Part shown: one piece after another, positions 39,373-48,941 of the stretch
How positions within the stretch are numbered: the stretch's first letter is position 1
Layout of the letters: each line of letters opens with the position of its first letter
Assembly (NCBI RefSeq): GCF_030129945.1
Contig: NZ_JARRAF010000001.1
Location: 124,001 to 188,000 of the forward strand
Origin: Parachitinimonas caeni
Lineage (GTDB): Bacteria; Pseudomonadota; Gammaproteobacteria; Burkholderiales; Chitinimonadaceae
Direction: 5' to 3'
Length of the DNA stretch: 64,000 nucleotides
Notes under the pieces: generated by a model
Databases searched by the model: none
Told to the model about the DNA's origin: nothing
Seen by the model: only the letters and a program-made list of their open reading frames with translations
Made by a program: the position numbers and the translations under genes

Positions 39373-40395
39373 ATGACAGGCTGCCTGCTGCTGACAGCCT
39401 GTCTGGCCGGCTGCCAGCAACCTCCTCTGGTGCAACAGGAACGCTATGTTTTCGGCACCCGCGTCCAGATCAGCATCTGGGGATTACCAGAAGCGCTATC
39501 CCGACAGGAAATGGATCGCGTGCTAGGTGAGATGGAACGCTTGCATCGCAAACTGCACGCTTGGCAAACCAGCGATCTGACACGACTCAATACCGCTTTC
39601 TCGATTGGCGAGGCGGCCACCATCGACATCGAACTGCGTGGCCTCCTGCAGGAAGCCGCCCGTTACGAAACCATCAGCGATGAACTGTTCTGTCCGGCCA
39701 TTGGCATGCTGGTCGCGGAATGGGGGTTTCATCAAGATCAACCCAAACCCGCCAACCCGGACCCACACGTCATCACCAGTGTTGTCACCGCCAAACCACG
39801 CCTCAGTGATCTGGACATCAGCGACACCACAGTATCCAGCCGCAATCCGACCGTGCAGCTAGATCTGGGGGGCATGGCCAAAGGCTTTGCGCTCGACCAT
39901 GCCGCAGCCATGCTGCAAAAACACCGCATCAACAACGCGCTGATCAATATCGGCGGCCATGTGCTGGCCCTGGGCAAGAAAGGCAACGAAGCCTGGAAAG
40001 TCGGCATCCAGGACACGCGCCGGCCGGAAGCCATGGCTGTGGTCGAATTGCAGGACGGGGAGGCCATCGGTACATCTGGCGACTATCAGCGCTACTTCGA
40101 AAAAGACGGACAACGCTACAGCCACCTGATTGATCCACGCAGTGGCCGACCCGCACAGGGCATACGTGCCGTAACTGTCATTGCCCCCAAAGGATTACGG
40201 GCGGGTACGGTATCCGATGTCGCAACCAAGCCGATGTTCATCGGCGGCCTGGACACTGCCCGCGACTATGCGAACCGCTTTGGCATCCGCGATGCGCTGC
40301 TGGTCAGCAACGATGGCTCGGTCTATATCACTCCCAGCCTGCAACCGCGACTGAAGTGGCTACTTCCGCCGCGTCATCTATATTGGCTGCGTTAG
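39373..40395 (+). CDS. apbE: FAD:protein FMN transferase ApbE (lipoprotein)
   Basis: ApbE transfers FMN from FAD onto a threonine of exported or membrane proteins such as RnfD, RnfG and NqrB/C. The 340-residue protein starts with a lipoprotein leader, MTGCLLLTACLAGCQQ. It has the family motifs VFGTRVQISIWG near the N-terminus, LDLGGMAKGFALDHA, NIGGHVLALG and the metal/FAD part YFEKDGQRYSHLIDPRSGRP. ATG 39373 gives the leader directly; a longer frame from 39328 overlaps gshB. RnfD upstream is its likely target. Its TAG stop (40393-40395) joins a short palindromic element. Confidence 0.93.
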   Translation: MTGCLLLTACLAGCQQPPLVQQERYVFGTRVQISIWGLPEALSRQEMDRVLGEMERLHRKLHAWQTSDLTRLNTAFSIGEAATIDIELRGLLQEAARYETISDELFCPAIGMLVAEWGFHQDQPKPANPDPHVITSVVTAKPRLSDLDISDTTVSSRNPTVQLDLGGMAKGFALDHAAAMLQKHRINNALINIGGHVLALGKKGNEAWKVGIQDTRRPEAMAVVELQDGEAIGTSGDYQRYFEKDGQRYSHLIDPRSGRPAQGIRAVTVIAPKGLRAGTVSDVATKPMFIGGLDTARDYANRFGIRDALLVSNDGSVYITPSLQPRLKWLLPPRHLYWLR

Positions 40396-40456
40396 GTTCT
40401 GTTGACGTGAGGTTCACCGTCGCGTTTCGCAGGAAAACCTGTCATCCACAGAACCT
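40394..40456. mobile_element. Short palindromic (MITE-like) element, copy 1
   Basis: 63 bases with 21-base imperfect terminal inverted repeats: AGGTTCTGTTGACGTGAGGTT at 40394-40414 and AACCTGTCATCCACAGAACCT at 40436-40456. One end reads TGTTGACG, the other (inverted) TGTGGATG, the same asymmetric pair as at 45336-45391. No coding capacity. It overlaps the apbE stop codon and lies before the PTS genes. Confidence 0.65.
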
Positions 40457-40605
40457 GGGCTGCCGCCTGCTTGTCACAGCAGTGGCTGGTAAACGGTGTA
40501 GAATCGGCAAAAATACCAGTATGGCTGCACCGCTTGTCCACCAGCGCGGCAACCGACTGGCCTTCTGAACCTACCCGCCGCCCCGAGCGGCAACGAGAGA
40601 CCTGA

Positions 40606-41052
40606 ATGATAGGCATTGTGATCGTGACCCACGTCACGCTGGGCGACAGCCTGATCCAGTGCGCTCAGCACATCCTCGGCAGGGAATTGCATAACCTGGC
40701 CCAACTGGCGGTCAGTCGCCAGGATGACCCCGACGAAGTCGTGCAACGCGCCAAAGCACTGGTTGCCAGCGTCAACGATGGCTCCGGCGTGCTGGTGTTG
40801 TCAGACATCTACGGCGGCACCCCTTCGAATATTGCTTATCGCCTGATCGAGCCCGGCCATATCGAAGCGGTGGCCGGGGTCAATCTACCCATGCTGGTGC
40901 GGGCACTCACCTATAGTCATGAATCACTGGAAGTCGTTGTCGGCAAGGCCATTACCGGTGGCCTCGAAGGCGTCATGTATATGCTGCCTCCCGAAAACGC
41001 CGTCCGGCATGAAGAAAAAACAAATGCTATCGGCACAGCCAACACAGGATAA
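40606..41052 (+). CDS. PTS EIIA component, mannose/fructose (EIIA-Man) family
   Basis: A 148-residue EIIA-Man-type phosphocarrier, with the phosphorylatable H9 in IVIVTHVTLG and the signature LVLSDIYGGTPSNIAYRL. No EIIB, EIIC or EIID follows; instead HPr and EI come next. In Betaproteobacteria this partial PTS has a regulatory role rather than sugar uptake, probably linking phosphoenolpyruvate level to other proteins. It starts 150 bases after the palindromic element and ends four bases before ptsH. Confidence 0.93.
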   Translation: MIGIVIVTHVTLGDSLIQCAQHILGRELHNLAQLAVSRQDDPDEVVQRAKALVASVNDGSGVLVLSDIYGGTPSNIAYRLIEPGHIEAVAGVNLPMLVRALTYSHESLEVVVGKAITGGLEGVMYMLPPENAVRHEEKTNAIGTANTG

Positions 41053-41055
41053 GTG

Positions 41056-41325
41056 ATGCAACAGATCGAGATCGAAATCATCAACAAACTGGGCTTGCAT
41101 GCCCGCGCCTCATCCAAGCTGACCCAGCTGGCCGGGCGTTACAAGTGTGAAGTGTGGCTCACCCGCAACGGCAAGCGGGTCAACGCCAAAAGTATCATGG
41201 GGGTCATGATGCTGGCCGCTGCCAAGGGCAGCAAGATCAGCATCGAGACCAATGGCGCAGACGAGGAGGCAGCGCTGGCAGCGCTGGTGGAGCTCATCAA
41301 CAATCGGTTCGACGAGGCCGAATAG
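41056..41325 (+). CDS. ptsH: Phosphocarrier protein HPr
   Basis: An 89-residue HPr with H15 (GLHARASS) for phosphate from EI and S46 (NAKSIMGVMML) for regulatory phosphorylation by HPr kinase where present. hprK is not in this window. ATG 41056 is chosen over GTG 41053. EI follows after 35 bases. Confidence 0.96.
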   Translation: MQQIEIEIINKLGLHARASSKLTQLAGRYKCEVWLTRNGKRVNAKSIMGVMMLAAAKGSKISIETNGADEEAALAALVELINNRFDEAE

Positions 41326-41360
41326 CGAGCCGCCGTCGGGCGGTTGCGGGGAGGCAGGAC

Positions 41361-43100
41361 ATGGCGATTACCTTGCATGGCATCGGTATCGGCGGCGGCG
41401 TCGCCATTGGCCGCGCCCACCTCGTTTCGCATGCGGATATTGATATCGACCACTACGACATCGCGCCGGAGCAAGTCCCTGCCGAGATCGCCCGCTTCGA
41501 TGCCGCCATCCGCGCCACGCGCAAAGAACTGGAAATGCTCTGGGGCAGCATCCCCGAAAATGCCCCAACCGAACTGGGCGCCTTTCTTTCGCTGCACATC
41601 ATGCTGCTCAACGACCACACAATCTCGCGCGAACCGCGAGAAATCATCGAGGAGCTCGGCTGCAATGCCGAATGGGCACTCAAGCTGCAGCAAGACCGGC
41701 TGTTGGCCCAATTTGATGAGATCGAAGAAAGCTATCTGCGCGAGCGTCGCAATGACGTGAATCAGGTCATTGAGCGGGTCTTCAAGTCTCTCGACGGCCG
41801 GGCCAGCACCAGCCAGCCGGTTACCGACCGGCAACGCAACAATATTCTGGTGGCGCATGATCTCTCGCCCGCCGACATGATCCTGTTCAAGGACACCGAG
41901 TTCGCCGCCTTCATCACCGACCTGGGTGGCCCGACTTCGCACACCGCCATTCTCGCCCGCAGCCTCGACATCCCTTCGGTGCTGGCCCTGCACCATGCCC
42001 GACAGCTGATCCGCGAAGATGAAATGATCATCGTCGATGGCGCTGCCGGGGTCGTGATTGTCGATCCTGACGAAACCATTCTGGACCAGTACAAACGCCG
42101 CCAGACTGCGATTTCTCAAGAACGCAAGCGGCTGAAGAGCTTGAAATCGACTGCCGCCACCACACGCTGCGGCACCCCGATCGAGCTATATGCCAATATC
42201 GAGGGGCCGTCGGATATCGAGCATGTGCGAGCCAACGGTGCCAATGGCATCGGCCTGTATCGCAGCGAGTTCCTGTTCCTGGGCCGCGATGGTCTGCCGC
42301 CGGAAGATGAACAGTACGAAGCCTACAAGGCCGTACTCGAAGGTATGAAAGGCGGGCCGGTCACCATACGTACTGTCGATCTCGGCCGTGACAAGATGCC
42401 GAAGTGGGCAGACACCAGCAATAGCCCCAATCCGGCACTGGGCCTGACCGGGGTCAGGCTATGCCTGGCCGAGCCGCAGATGTTCCGCACCCAGCTGCGG
42501 GCTTTGCTGCGCGCAAGCAGCCACGGCCATCTGCGCTTACTGGTGCCGATGCTGGCCTCGTTGCACGAGGTCAACCAGGTCCTGTTCCACGTCGAGCAGG
42601 CCAAGCAAAGCCTGCTGGAAGAAGGCGTCAAACTGGGTGACAACATCCAGGTTGGCGGGATGATCGAAATTCCGGCAGCGGCGTTAACCGTTGGCCACTT
42701 TCTGAAACGACTCGACTTTGTCTCCATCGGCACCAACGACCTGATCCAATACACGCTGGCCGTTGATCGTGGAGATGATGCCGTCTCGCATTTGTATGAT
42801 CCGCTGCATCCAGCCGTGCTGCACCTGATCGCCCACACCATCCGCTCTGCCGATAAAGCGGGTGTGCCGGTGTCCGTCTGCGGTGAAATGGCAGGCGACC
42901 CGCGCATGACGCGCTTGCTGTTGGGCCTGGGCTTGCGCCGCTTTTCGATGCACCCGGCGCAGCTGCTGACGGTCAAGCAAATCATCCTGAATACCGATAT
43001 TTCAATGGTGACCCCCATCGCAACCCGTATCCAGAAAGCCGAGGATGCCGATCGGGTACGCAGCCTGCTCGCCGACCTCAACTCGGTTGGTACCAACTAG
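41361..43100 (+). CDS. ptsI: Phosphoenolpyruvate-protein phosphotransferase (PTS enzyme I)
   Basis: Transfers phosphate from phosphoenolpyruvate to HPr. The 579-residue protein has the phospho-His segment GGPTSHTAILARSLDIPSV near residue 190, the PEP-binding barrel signatures IGLYRSEFLFLGR and RTVDLGRDKMPKW, VGGMIEIPAAAL, SIGTNDLIQYTLAVDR and the catalytic cysteine region VCGEMAGDP. ATG 41361 follows GGGAGGCAGGAC. A much longer open frame begins at 41154, but it overlaps ptsH and reads as out-of-frame sequence. Confidence 0.97.
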   Translation: MAITLHGIGIGGGVAIGRAHLVSHADIDIDHYDIAPEQVPAEIARFDAAIRATRKELEMLWGSIPENAPTELGAFLSLHIMLLNDHTISREPREIIEELGCNAEWALKLQQDRLLAQFDEIEESYLRERRNDVNQVIERVFKSLDGRASTSQPVTDRQRNNILVAHDLSPADMILFKDTEFAAFITDLGGPTSHTAILARSLDIPSVLALHHARQLIREDEMIIVDGAAGVVIVDPDETILDQYKRRQTAISQERKRLKSLKSTAATTRCGTPIELYANIEGPSDIEHVRANGANGIGLYRSEFLFLGRDGLPPEDEQYEAYKAVLEGMKGGPVTIRTVDLGRDKMPKWADTSNSPNPALGLTGVRLCLAEPQMFRTQLRALLRASSHGHLRLLVPMLASLHEVNQVLFHVEQAKQSLLEEGVKLGDNIQVGGMIEIPAAALTVGHFLKRLDFVSIGTNDLIQYTLAVDRGDDAVSHLYDPLHPAVLHLIAHTIRSADKAGVPVSVCGEMAGDPRMTRLLLGLGLRRFSMHPAQLLTVKQIILNTDISMVTPIATRIQKAEDADRVRSLLADLNSVGTN

Positions 43101-43229
43101 GCTCCGCCTGGCTACCCTCTACTTCGTTGCACTGTTCAGATTCCAGCCAGCCGCCCATCGGCGCCGACTGGCTGGCGCAAGTCATACTATTCACCGCTTT
43201 GCAGTCTGGAGACCCGTTTGAGTCAAACC

Positions 43230-44363
43230 ATGAAACTGGCCATCGTCCGCCAGAAATACAATCCATCCGGTGGCGCCGAGCGCTTTGTCAGCCGCGCCAT
43301 TGCAGCCCTGGCCGGATCGGTGGAAGTCACCTTGATCACCCGCAAATGGGAAGACCATGCCGGCTATCAATCCATCAAGGTAGACCCGTTCTACCTGGGC
43401 TCAGTCTGGCGGGACTGGAGTTTTGCACGGGGCGTCGCCCAGGCCGTCCGCAGCCAGCCTTTCGATCTGGTGCAATCGCATGAAAGACTGCCCGATTGCG
43501 ATCTGTACCGTGCCGGCGATGGCGTCCATCGCGAATGGCTGGCACAGCGCACCCGCCAGCAAAGCGCACTGGGACGACTGGCGAATCAACTCAACCCTTA
43601 TCACCACTACGCGATGTGGGCGGAAAGCCGGTTGTTCCATAGTCCCCGGCTCAAAGCCGTGATCTGCAATTCGCAGATGGTCAAAGACGAAATCCAGCGC
43701 TGGTTTGGTCTGCCTGCCGACAAGCTGCATGTGATTTACAGCGGAATTGATGCCACGAACTTTCACCCGGAAACAGCCAGGCAGCGCCGGGACGTATTGC
43801 GCGCTAACCTGGGCATTCCGGCCGAGGTGGCCACTTTGGTCTATGTGGGCGCCGGTTTTGAACGCAAAGGTGTCGCCTGCTGCATCCGCGCCTTGGCGCA
43901 GGCCGGAGGAAAAGCCCATCTGCTGGTCGTCGGGAACGACAAAAAATCCAGCCAGTACCAGCAGCTGGCGCAGCAACTGAATGTGAGCCAGCGCGTGCAC
44001 TTTGTTGGCGCACAGAAGCAGGTAGCTGATTGGTATGGTGCTGCGGATGCCCTCTTCCTACCGACGCTGTACGACCCCTTTCCCAATGTTGCCTTGGAGG
44101 CGTTTGCCTGTGGTTTGCCGGTACTGACCAGCACCAAATCCGGTGCCGCTGAATTCATACGGGAAGGCCAGAATGGCTTTGTGCGCGATGCACTGGACGT
44201 CGCCGGCTTCGCCGCCCTGCTGGCACAGCGGCCACACGCCGCTGACTGGCAGGTCATGTCCGAAGCTGCTCGCCAAACCATTCTTCCCTATTCGCCAGCG
44301 GCAATGGGAGAAGCGCTGACCCGCCTTTATCGCCAACTGCTACAAGCACCTCCGGCCGCTTGA
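43230..44363 (+). CDS. Family 4 glycosyltransferase, lipopolysaccharide-core type
   Basis: A 377-residue GT-B glycosyltransferase that uses an activated sugar, probably for LPS core assembly. It opens MKLAIVRQKYNPSGGAERFVSRAI, with the GGAE acceptor loop. The nucleotide-sugar domain shows VIYSGIDATNFHPE, LVYVGAGFERKGVACCIRAL and the GT4 E-x7-E motif in FPNVALEAFACGLPVLTS. This looks close to WaaG/RfaG-like enzymes, but sugar and acceptor cannot be read. ATG 43230 is chosen; a TTG at 43218 is an alternative. No other LPS gene is adjacent. Confidence 0.88.
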   Translation: MKLAIVRQKYNPSGGAERFVSRAIAALAGSVEVTLITRKWEDHAGYQSIKVDPFYLGSVWRDWSFARGVAQAVRSQPFDLVQSHERLPDCDLYRAGDGVHREWLAQRTRQQSALGRLANQLNPYHHYAMWAESRLFHSPRLKAVICNSQMVKDEIQRWFGLPADKLHVIYSGIDATNFHPETARQRRDVLRANLGIPAEVATLVYVGAGFERKGVACCIRALAQAGGKAHLLVVGNDKKSSQYQQLAQQLNVSQRVHFVGAQKQVADWYGAADALFLPTLYDPFPNVALEAFACGLPVLTSTKSGAAEFIREGQNGFVRDALDVAGFAALLAQRPHAADWQVMSEAARQTILPYSPAAMGEALTRLYRQLLQAPPAA

Positions 44364-44395
44364 GCCACCGTTCATCGCCCTGTCTACCTGCAGAC

Positions 44396-44424
44396 TTGAC
44401 CACTTACTAATCAGTAAGTAACCT
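44396..44424 (+). promoter_or_regulatory. Promoter with a TetR-like operator between -35 and -10
   Basis: TTGACC (44396-44401), 17-base spacer, weak TAACCT (44419-44424). The spacer region holds the inverted repeat ACTTACT - AATC - AGTAAGT (44402-44419), the size and form of a TetR-family operator. It lies 42 bases upstream of the alpha/beta hydrolase start. No tetR gene is adjacent. Confidence 0.55.
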
Positions 44425-44465
44425 TCAAGCACTCAAATCCCCGCTTGATCGGCAAGGAGGTCAGC

Positions 44466-45338
44466 ATGGCCAATATGCAGACGTTTGATGTTCAGACTCA
44501 GGATGGCTTTTCACTGACTGCCACCCGCTTCGATCCACCAGGAGCCAGTCGGGGCGCAATTCTGATCGTGCCAGCAATGGGAGCCGCCCAGTCGTTCTAT
44601 GCCCCCTTTGCCGAATGGCTGGCCGAGCAGGGCTGGCTCACCTTGACCTTTGACTATCGCGGGATGGGCGCTTCACGCCGCAGCCCCCTACGCGGCTTCG
44701 ACACCGATCTCAGCACCTGGGCCACGCAAGATTGCGCAGCCATGGTGGCAGTCATCCAGCAGCTGGCACCGCACGTACCGCTGCTCTGGATTGGTCACAG
44801 CCTGGGCGGGCAGATTGCCGGCATGGTGCCTGGCATTGAGCGTTTTTCGCAGATACTGACCATTGCTTCCGGTAGCGGCTACTGGCGCCAGAACGCGCCA
44901 CCACTCAAGCGACGGGTGCTGCTGCTGTGGTATGTGCTGGCCCCGCTGCTAACCGCCAGCTGCGGCTATTTTCCCGGCAAGCGGCTGAAGATGGTGGGCG
45001 ATCTGCCTGCAGGCGTTATCCGGCAGTGGCGCCGTTGGTGTCTGCACCCTGAATATCTGATGGCGGAAGGCGAGCCCATGCGACAACGTTATCAGCAGCT
45101 GCAACTGCCGATTGCTGGCTTGTCCTTTACCGATGACGAGCTGATGACCCCTGCCGGAATTGAAGCCCTGCACGCCCTGTATAGCGGCAGTCGGGCAGCG
45201 TTAGAACACATTGCGCCCGACACTACCGGCATGCGGCGAATCGGCCATTTTGGTTTTTTCCGCCCCGAAAGCCGCGAGCCACTCTGGCATAGCCGGGTGC
45301 AACCGGTGCTGGAGCGCGTCCGTGCCAGCTTCAACTAG
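44466..45338 (+). CDS. Alpha/beta-fold hydrolase
   Basis: A 290-residue serine hydrolase of the alpha/beta type. The nucleophile elbow is GHSLGG near residue 116. An oxyanion strand reads ILIVPAMGAAQSFYAPFAEWLAEQGW, DYRGMGASR follows, and a late acid (TDDELM) and histidine (RIGHFGFF) complete a plausible triad. Substrate unknown. ATG 44466 follows GGAGG; an earlier TTG frame start is unlikely. An operator-bearing promoter lies upstream. Its TAG stop joins a palindromic element, and fadH follows, so a lipid-related role is possible but only inferred. Confidence 0.88.
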   Translation: MANMQTFDVQTQDGFSLTATRFDPPGASRGAILIVPAMGAAQSFYAPFAEWLAEQGWLTLTFDYRGMGASRRSPLRGFDTDLSTWATQDCAAMVAVIQQLAPHVPLLWIGHSLGGQIAGMVPGIERFSQILTIASGSGYWRQNAPPLKRRVLLLWYVLAPLLTASCGYFPGKRLKMVGDLPAGVIRQWRRWCLHPEYLMAEGEPMRQRYQQLQLPIAGLSFTDDELMTPAGIEALHALYSGSRAALEHIAPDTTGMRRIGHFGFFRPESREPLWHSRVQPVLERVRASFN

Positions 45339-45391
45339 GCTCTGTGGATGCTTTGTTTTCGGATCGGAAACTAAAACGTCAACAGCGCCTA
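45336..45391. mobile_element. Short palindromic (MITE-like) element, copy 2
   Basis: 56 bases bounded by TAGGC and GCCTA. The left arm TAGGCTCTGTGGATGCTTTG pairs imperfectly with the right arm, which inverted begins TAGGCGCTGTTGACGTTTTA; the arms meet at a GATC centre. The TGTGGATG/TGTTGACG end pair matches copy 1 at 40394-40456. It overlaps the stop codon of the upstream hydrolase gene. Confidence 0.65.
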
Positions 45392-45460
45392 AGCTTTATG
45401 CAAGGTTTTCCCTTTAACCTGACGTTTGGCCACGACCATGGCCAAGCCAGCCAACTCTGA

Positions 45461-47503
<2,043 letters not shown>

Positions 47504-47520
47504 GCGCAGCACTACAGAAA

Positions 47521-47559
47521 AAAGAAAGCCGACCTCAAAAGAGGCCGGCTTTTCTTTTT
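47521..47559. terminator. Bidirectional terminator between fadH and ansB
   Basis: AAAGCCGACCTC - AAAA - GAGGCCGGCTTTT with one mispair, flanked by AAAGA and TTCTTTTT, between convergent genes. Confidence 0.85.
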
Positions 47560-47579
47560 GAATCTGCGCAAAAATCGGC

Positions 47580-48656
47580 TTAGTACTGATAGAACCAATC
47601 CTGAATCTGCTTGGTGTCGCTACTACGGGTCAGTGCCAGCATCAGCAGGATGCGGGCTTTCTGGGGGCTCAGCGTATCCGAGGCCACAAAATCCAGCTCA
47701 TCATCATTCGCTTCGCCATTGCGGGCCACAATACCCTGCCCGACGCGGGAACTACGCACCACCAGCACGCCTTTCTTGCGGGCCTCAATCAACCCAGGCT
47801 TGACCGCATTGGCCAGGCTGCCATTCCCCACCCCCGCATGCACAATGCCCCGCGCTCCGGCAGCCACCAAGGCATCAAGCGCTATCCGGTTCATGTTGGC
47901 GTAGCCATAAACGATATCGACCTGCGGCAAGGATTCGAGCTTGCTGATGTCGAATTCAGACTGCAAGGTGTGCTTGCGGATCGGGCTGCGGTAAAACACG
48001 ACCCGGCCTCCCTGCACGTAGCCCAGATAACCCAGCTCACCCGTCCGGAAAGCATCCGGGCTGGAGGTGTTGGCCTTGGTCACATCCCGGGCGGCATTGA
48101 TCTGGTCATTCAGCGCCACCAGCACTCCCTTGCCGACCGCCTCCTTGCTACCCGCAATCAAGACAGCGTTGTAGAGATTGAGCGGGCCATCGGCACTGAG
48201 CGCCGTCGCAGGCCGCATCGCTCCCACAATCACCACCGGCTTCTGGCTTTTGACCACCAGATCGAGAAAATACCCGGTCTCTTCAATGGTGTCGGTACCG
48301 TGGGTAATCACCACGCCGTCCACATCCTCCTGTGCCAGCAAGGTATTCACACGCTTGGCCAGCTTGAGCCAGTAGTCGTTATTCATGTTCTCGCTGGCAA
48401 TCTGGAATACCTGCTCACCCCGCACATTCGCGACCTTCTGCAACTCAGGCACCGAGGCAATCAACTTCTCAACCCCAAGCTTGGCTGCGCTATAGCCCAC
48501 CGTTGTGGTACTGCTGGCCCCCGTACCGGCGATGGTGCCGCCTGTCGCCAGAATAGTGACATTCGGCAGACGTTCTGCCGCCCAGGCGGGCACCAGCACG
48601 GCAACAGTCAGGCAAAGTCCGGCCGTGGCACGCAGGCAGGTTTGAATAAATGGCAT
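47580..48656 (-). CDS. ansB: Periplasmic L-asparaginase, type II
   Basis: Hydrolyses asparagine to aspartate and ammonia in the periplasm. The 358-residue protein starts with a signal peptide (cleavage near PAWAA, residue 27). It then shows the two active-site threonine motifs, ILATGGTIAGTG near residue 36 and VVITHGTDTIEETGYF near 120, and VIVGAMRPATALSADGP. The type II form usually has high substrate affinity and is often induced by anaerobiosis and carbon limitation. A GTGA-N6-TCAC site lies 34 bases upstream of its ATG. Confidence 0.95.
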   Translation of the reverse strand: MPFIQTCLRATAGLCLTVAVLVPAWAAERLPNVTILATGGTIAGTGASSTTTVGYSAAKLGVEKLIASVPELQKVANVRGEQVFQIASENMNNDYWLKLAKRVNTLLAQEDVDGVVITHGTDTIEETGYFLDLVVKSQKPVVIVGAMRPATALSADGPLNLYNAVLIAGSKEAVGKGVLVALNDQINAARDVTKANTSSPDAFRTGELGYLGYVQGGRVVFYRSPIRKHTLQSEFDISKLESLPQVDIVYGYANMNRIALDALVAAGARGIVHAGVGNGSLANAVKPGLIEARKKGVLVVRSSRVGQGIVARNGEANDDELDFVASDTLSPQKARILLMLALTRSSDTKQIQDWFYQY

Positions 48657-48689
48657 TGCGATGTCTCCTTGTTATAAGAAATACAGCGA

Positions 48690-48703
48690 GTGACCTAGGT
48701 CAC
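48690..48703. promoter_or_regulatory. Crp/Fnr-type palindrome in the ansB promoter region
   Basis: GTGACCTAGGTCAC is a perfect 14-bp palindrome with the GTGA-N6-TCAC layout of Crp-family sites, 34 bases upstream of the ansB start codon. E. coli ansB is controlled by Crp and Fnr. Binding here is inferred. Confidence 0.55.
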
Positions 48704-48941
48704 CCATCTGAGGCGGCACAGTGTCAAACCGTGCCCATCGCATCGCCATTAGGAGAAGCCTTTAAGGGATTCCCGCAGCCAGCCAGCTCCTGCCGAGGAT
48801 TCAAGCACTTGCCTGACCTTGATCAAGCTTCTGAAGCATCCACCGCGATAGGCTGCATCAAGACAAACCGCAAAACACCGCGCAGTTTCGCCGGCGCCTG
48901 CTAGGCTTGAACCGTCAACTCCAGGCTATTGAAAGCTCCCC

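Noticed and set aside
41154-41360. Upstream extension of ptsI overlapping ptsH
   Set aside because: The extension reads as out-of-frame ptsH (arginine- and glycine-rich) and ATG 41361 has a strong ribosome-binding site.
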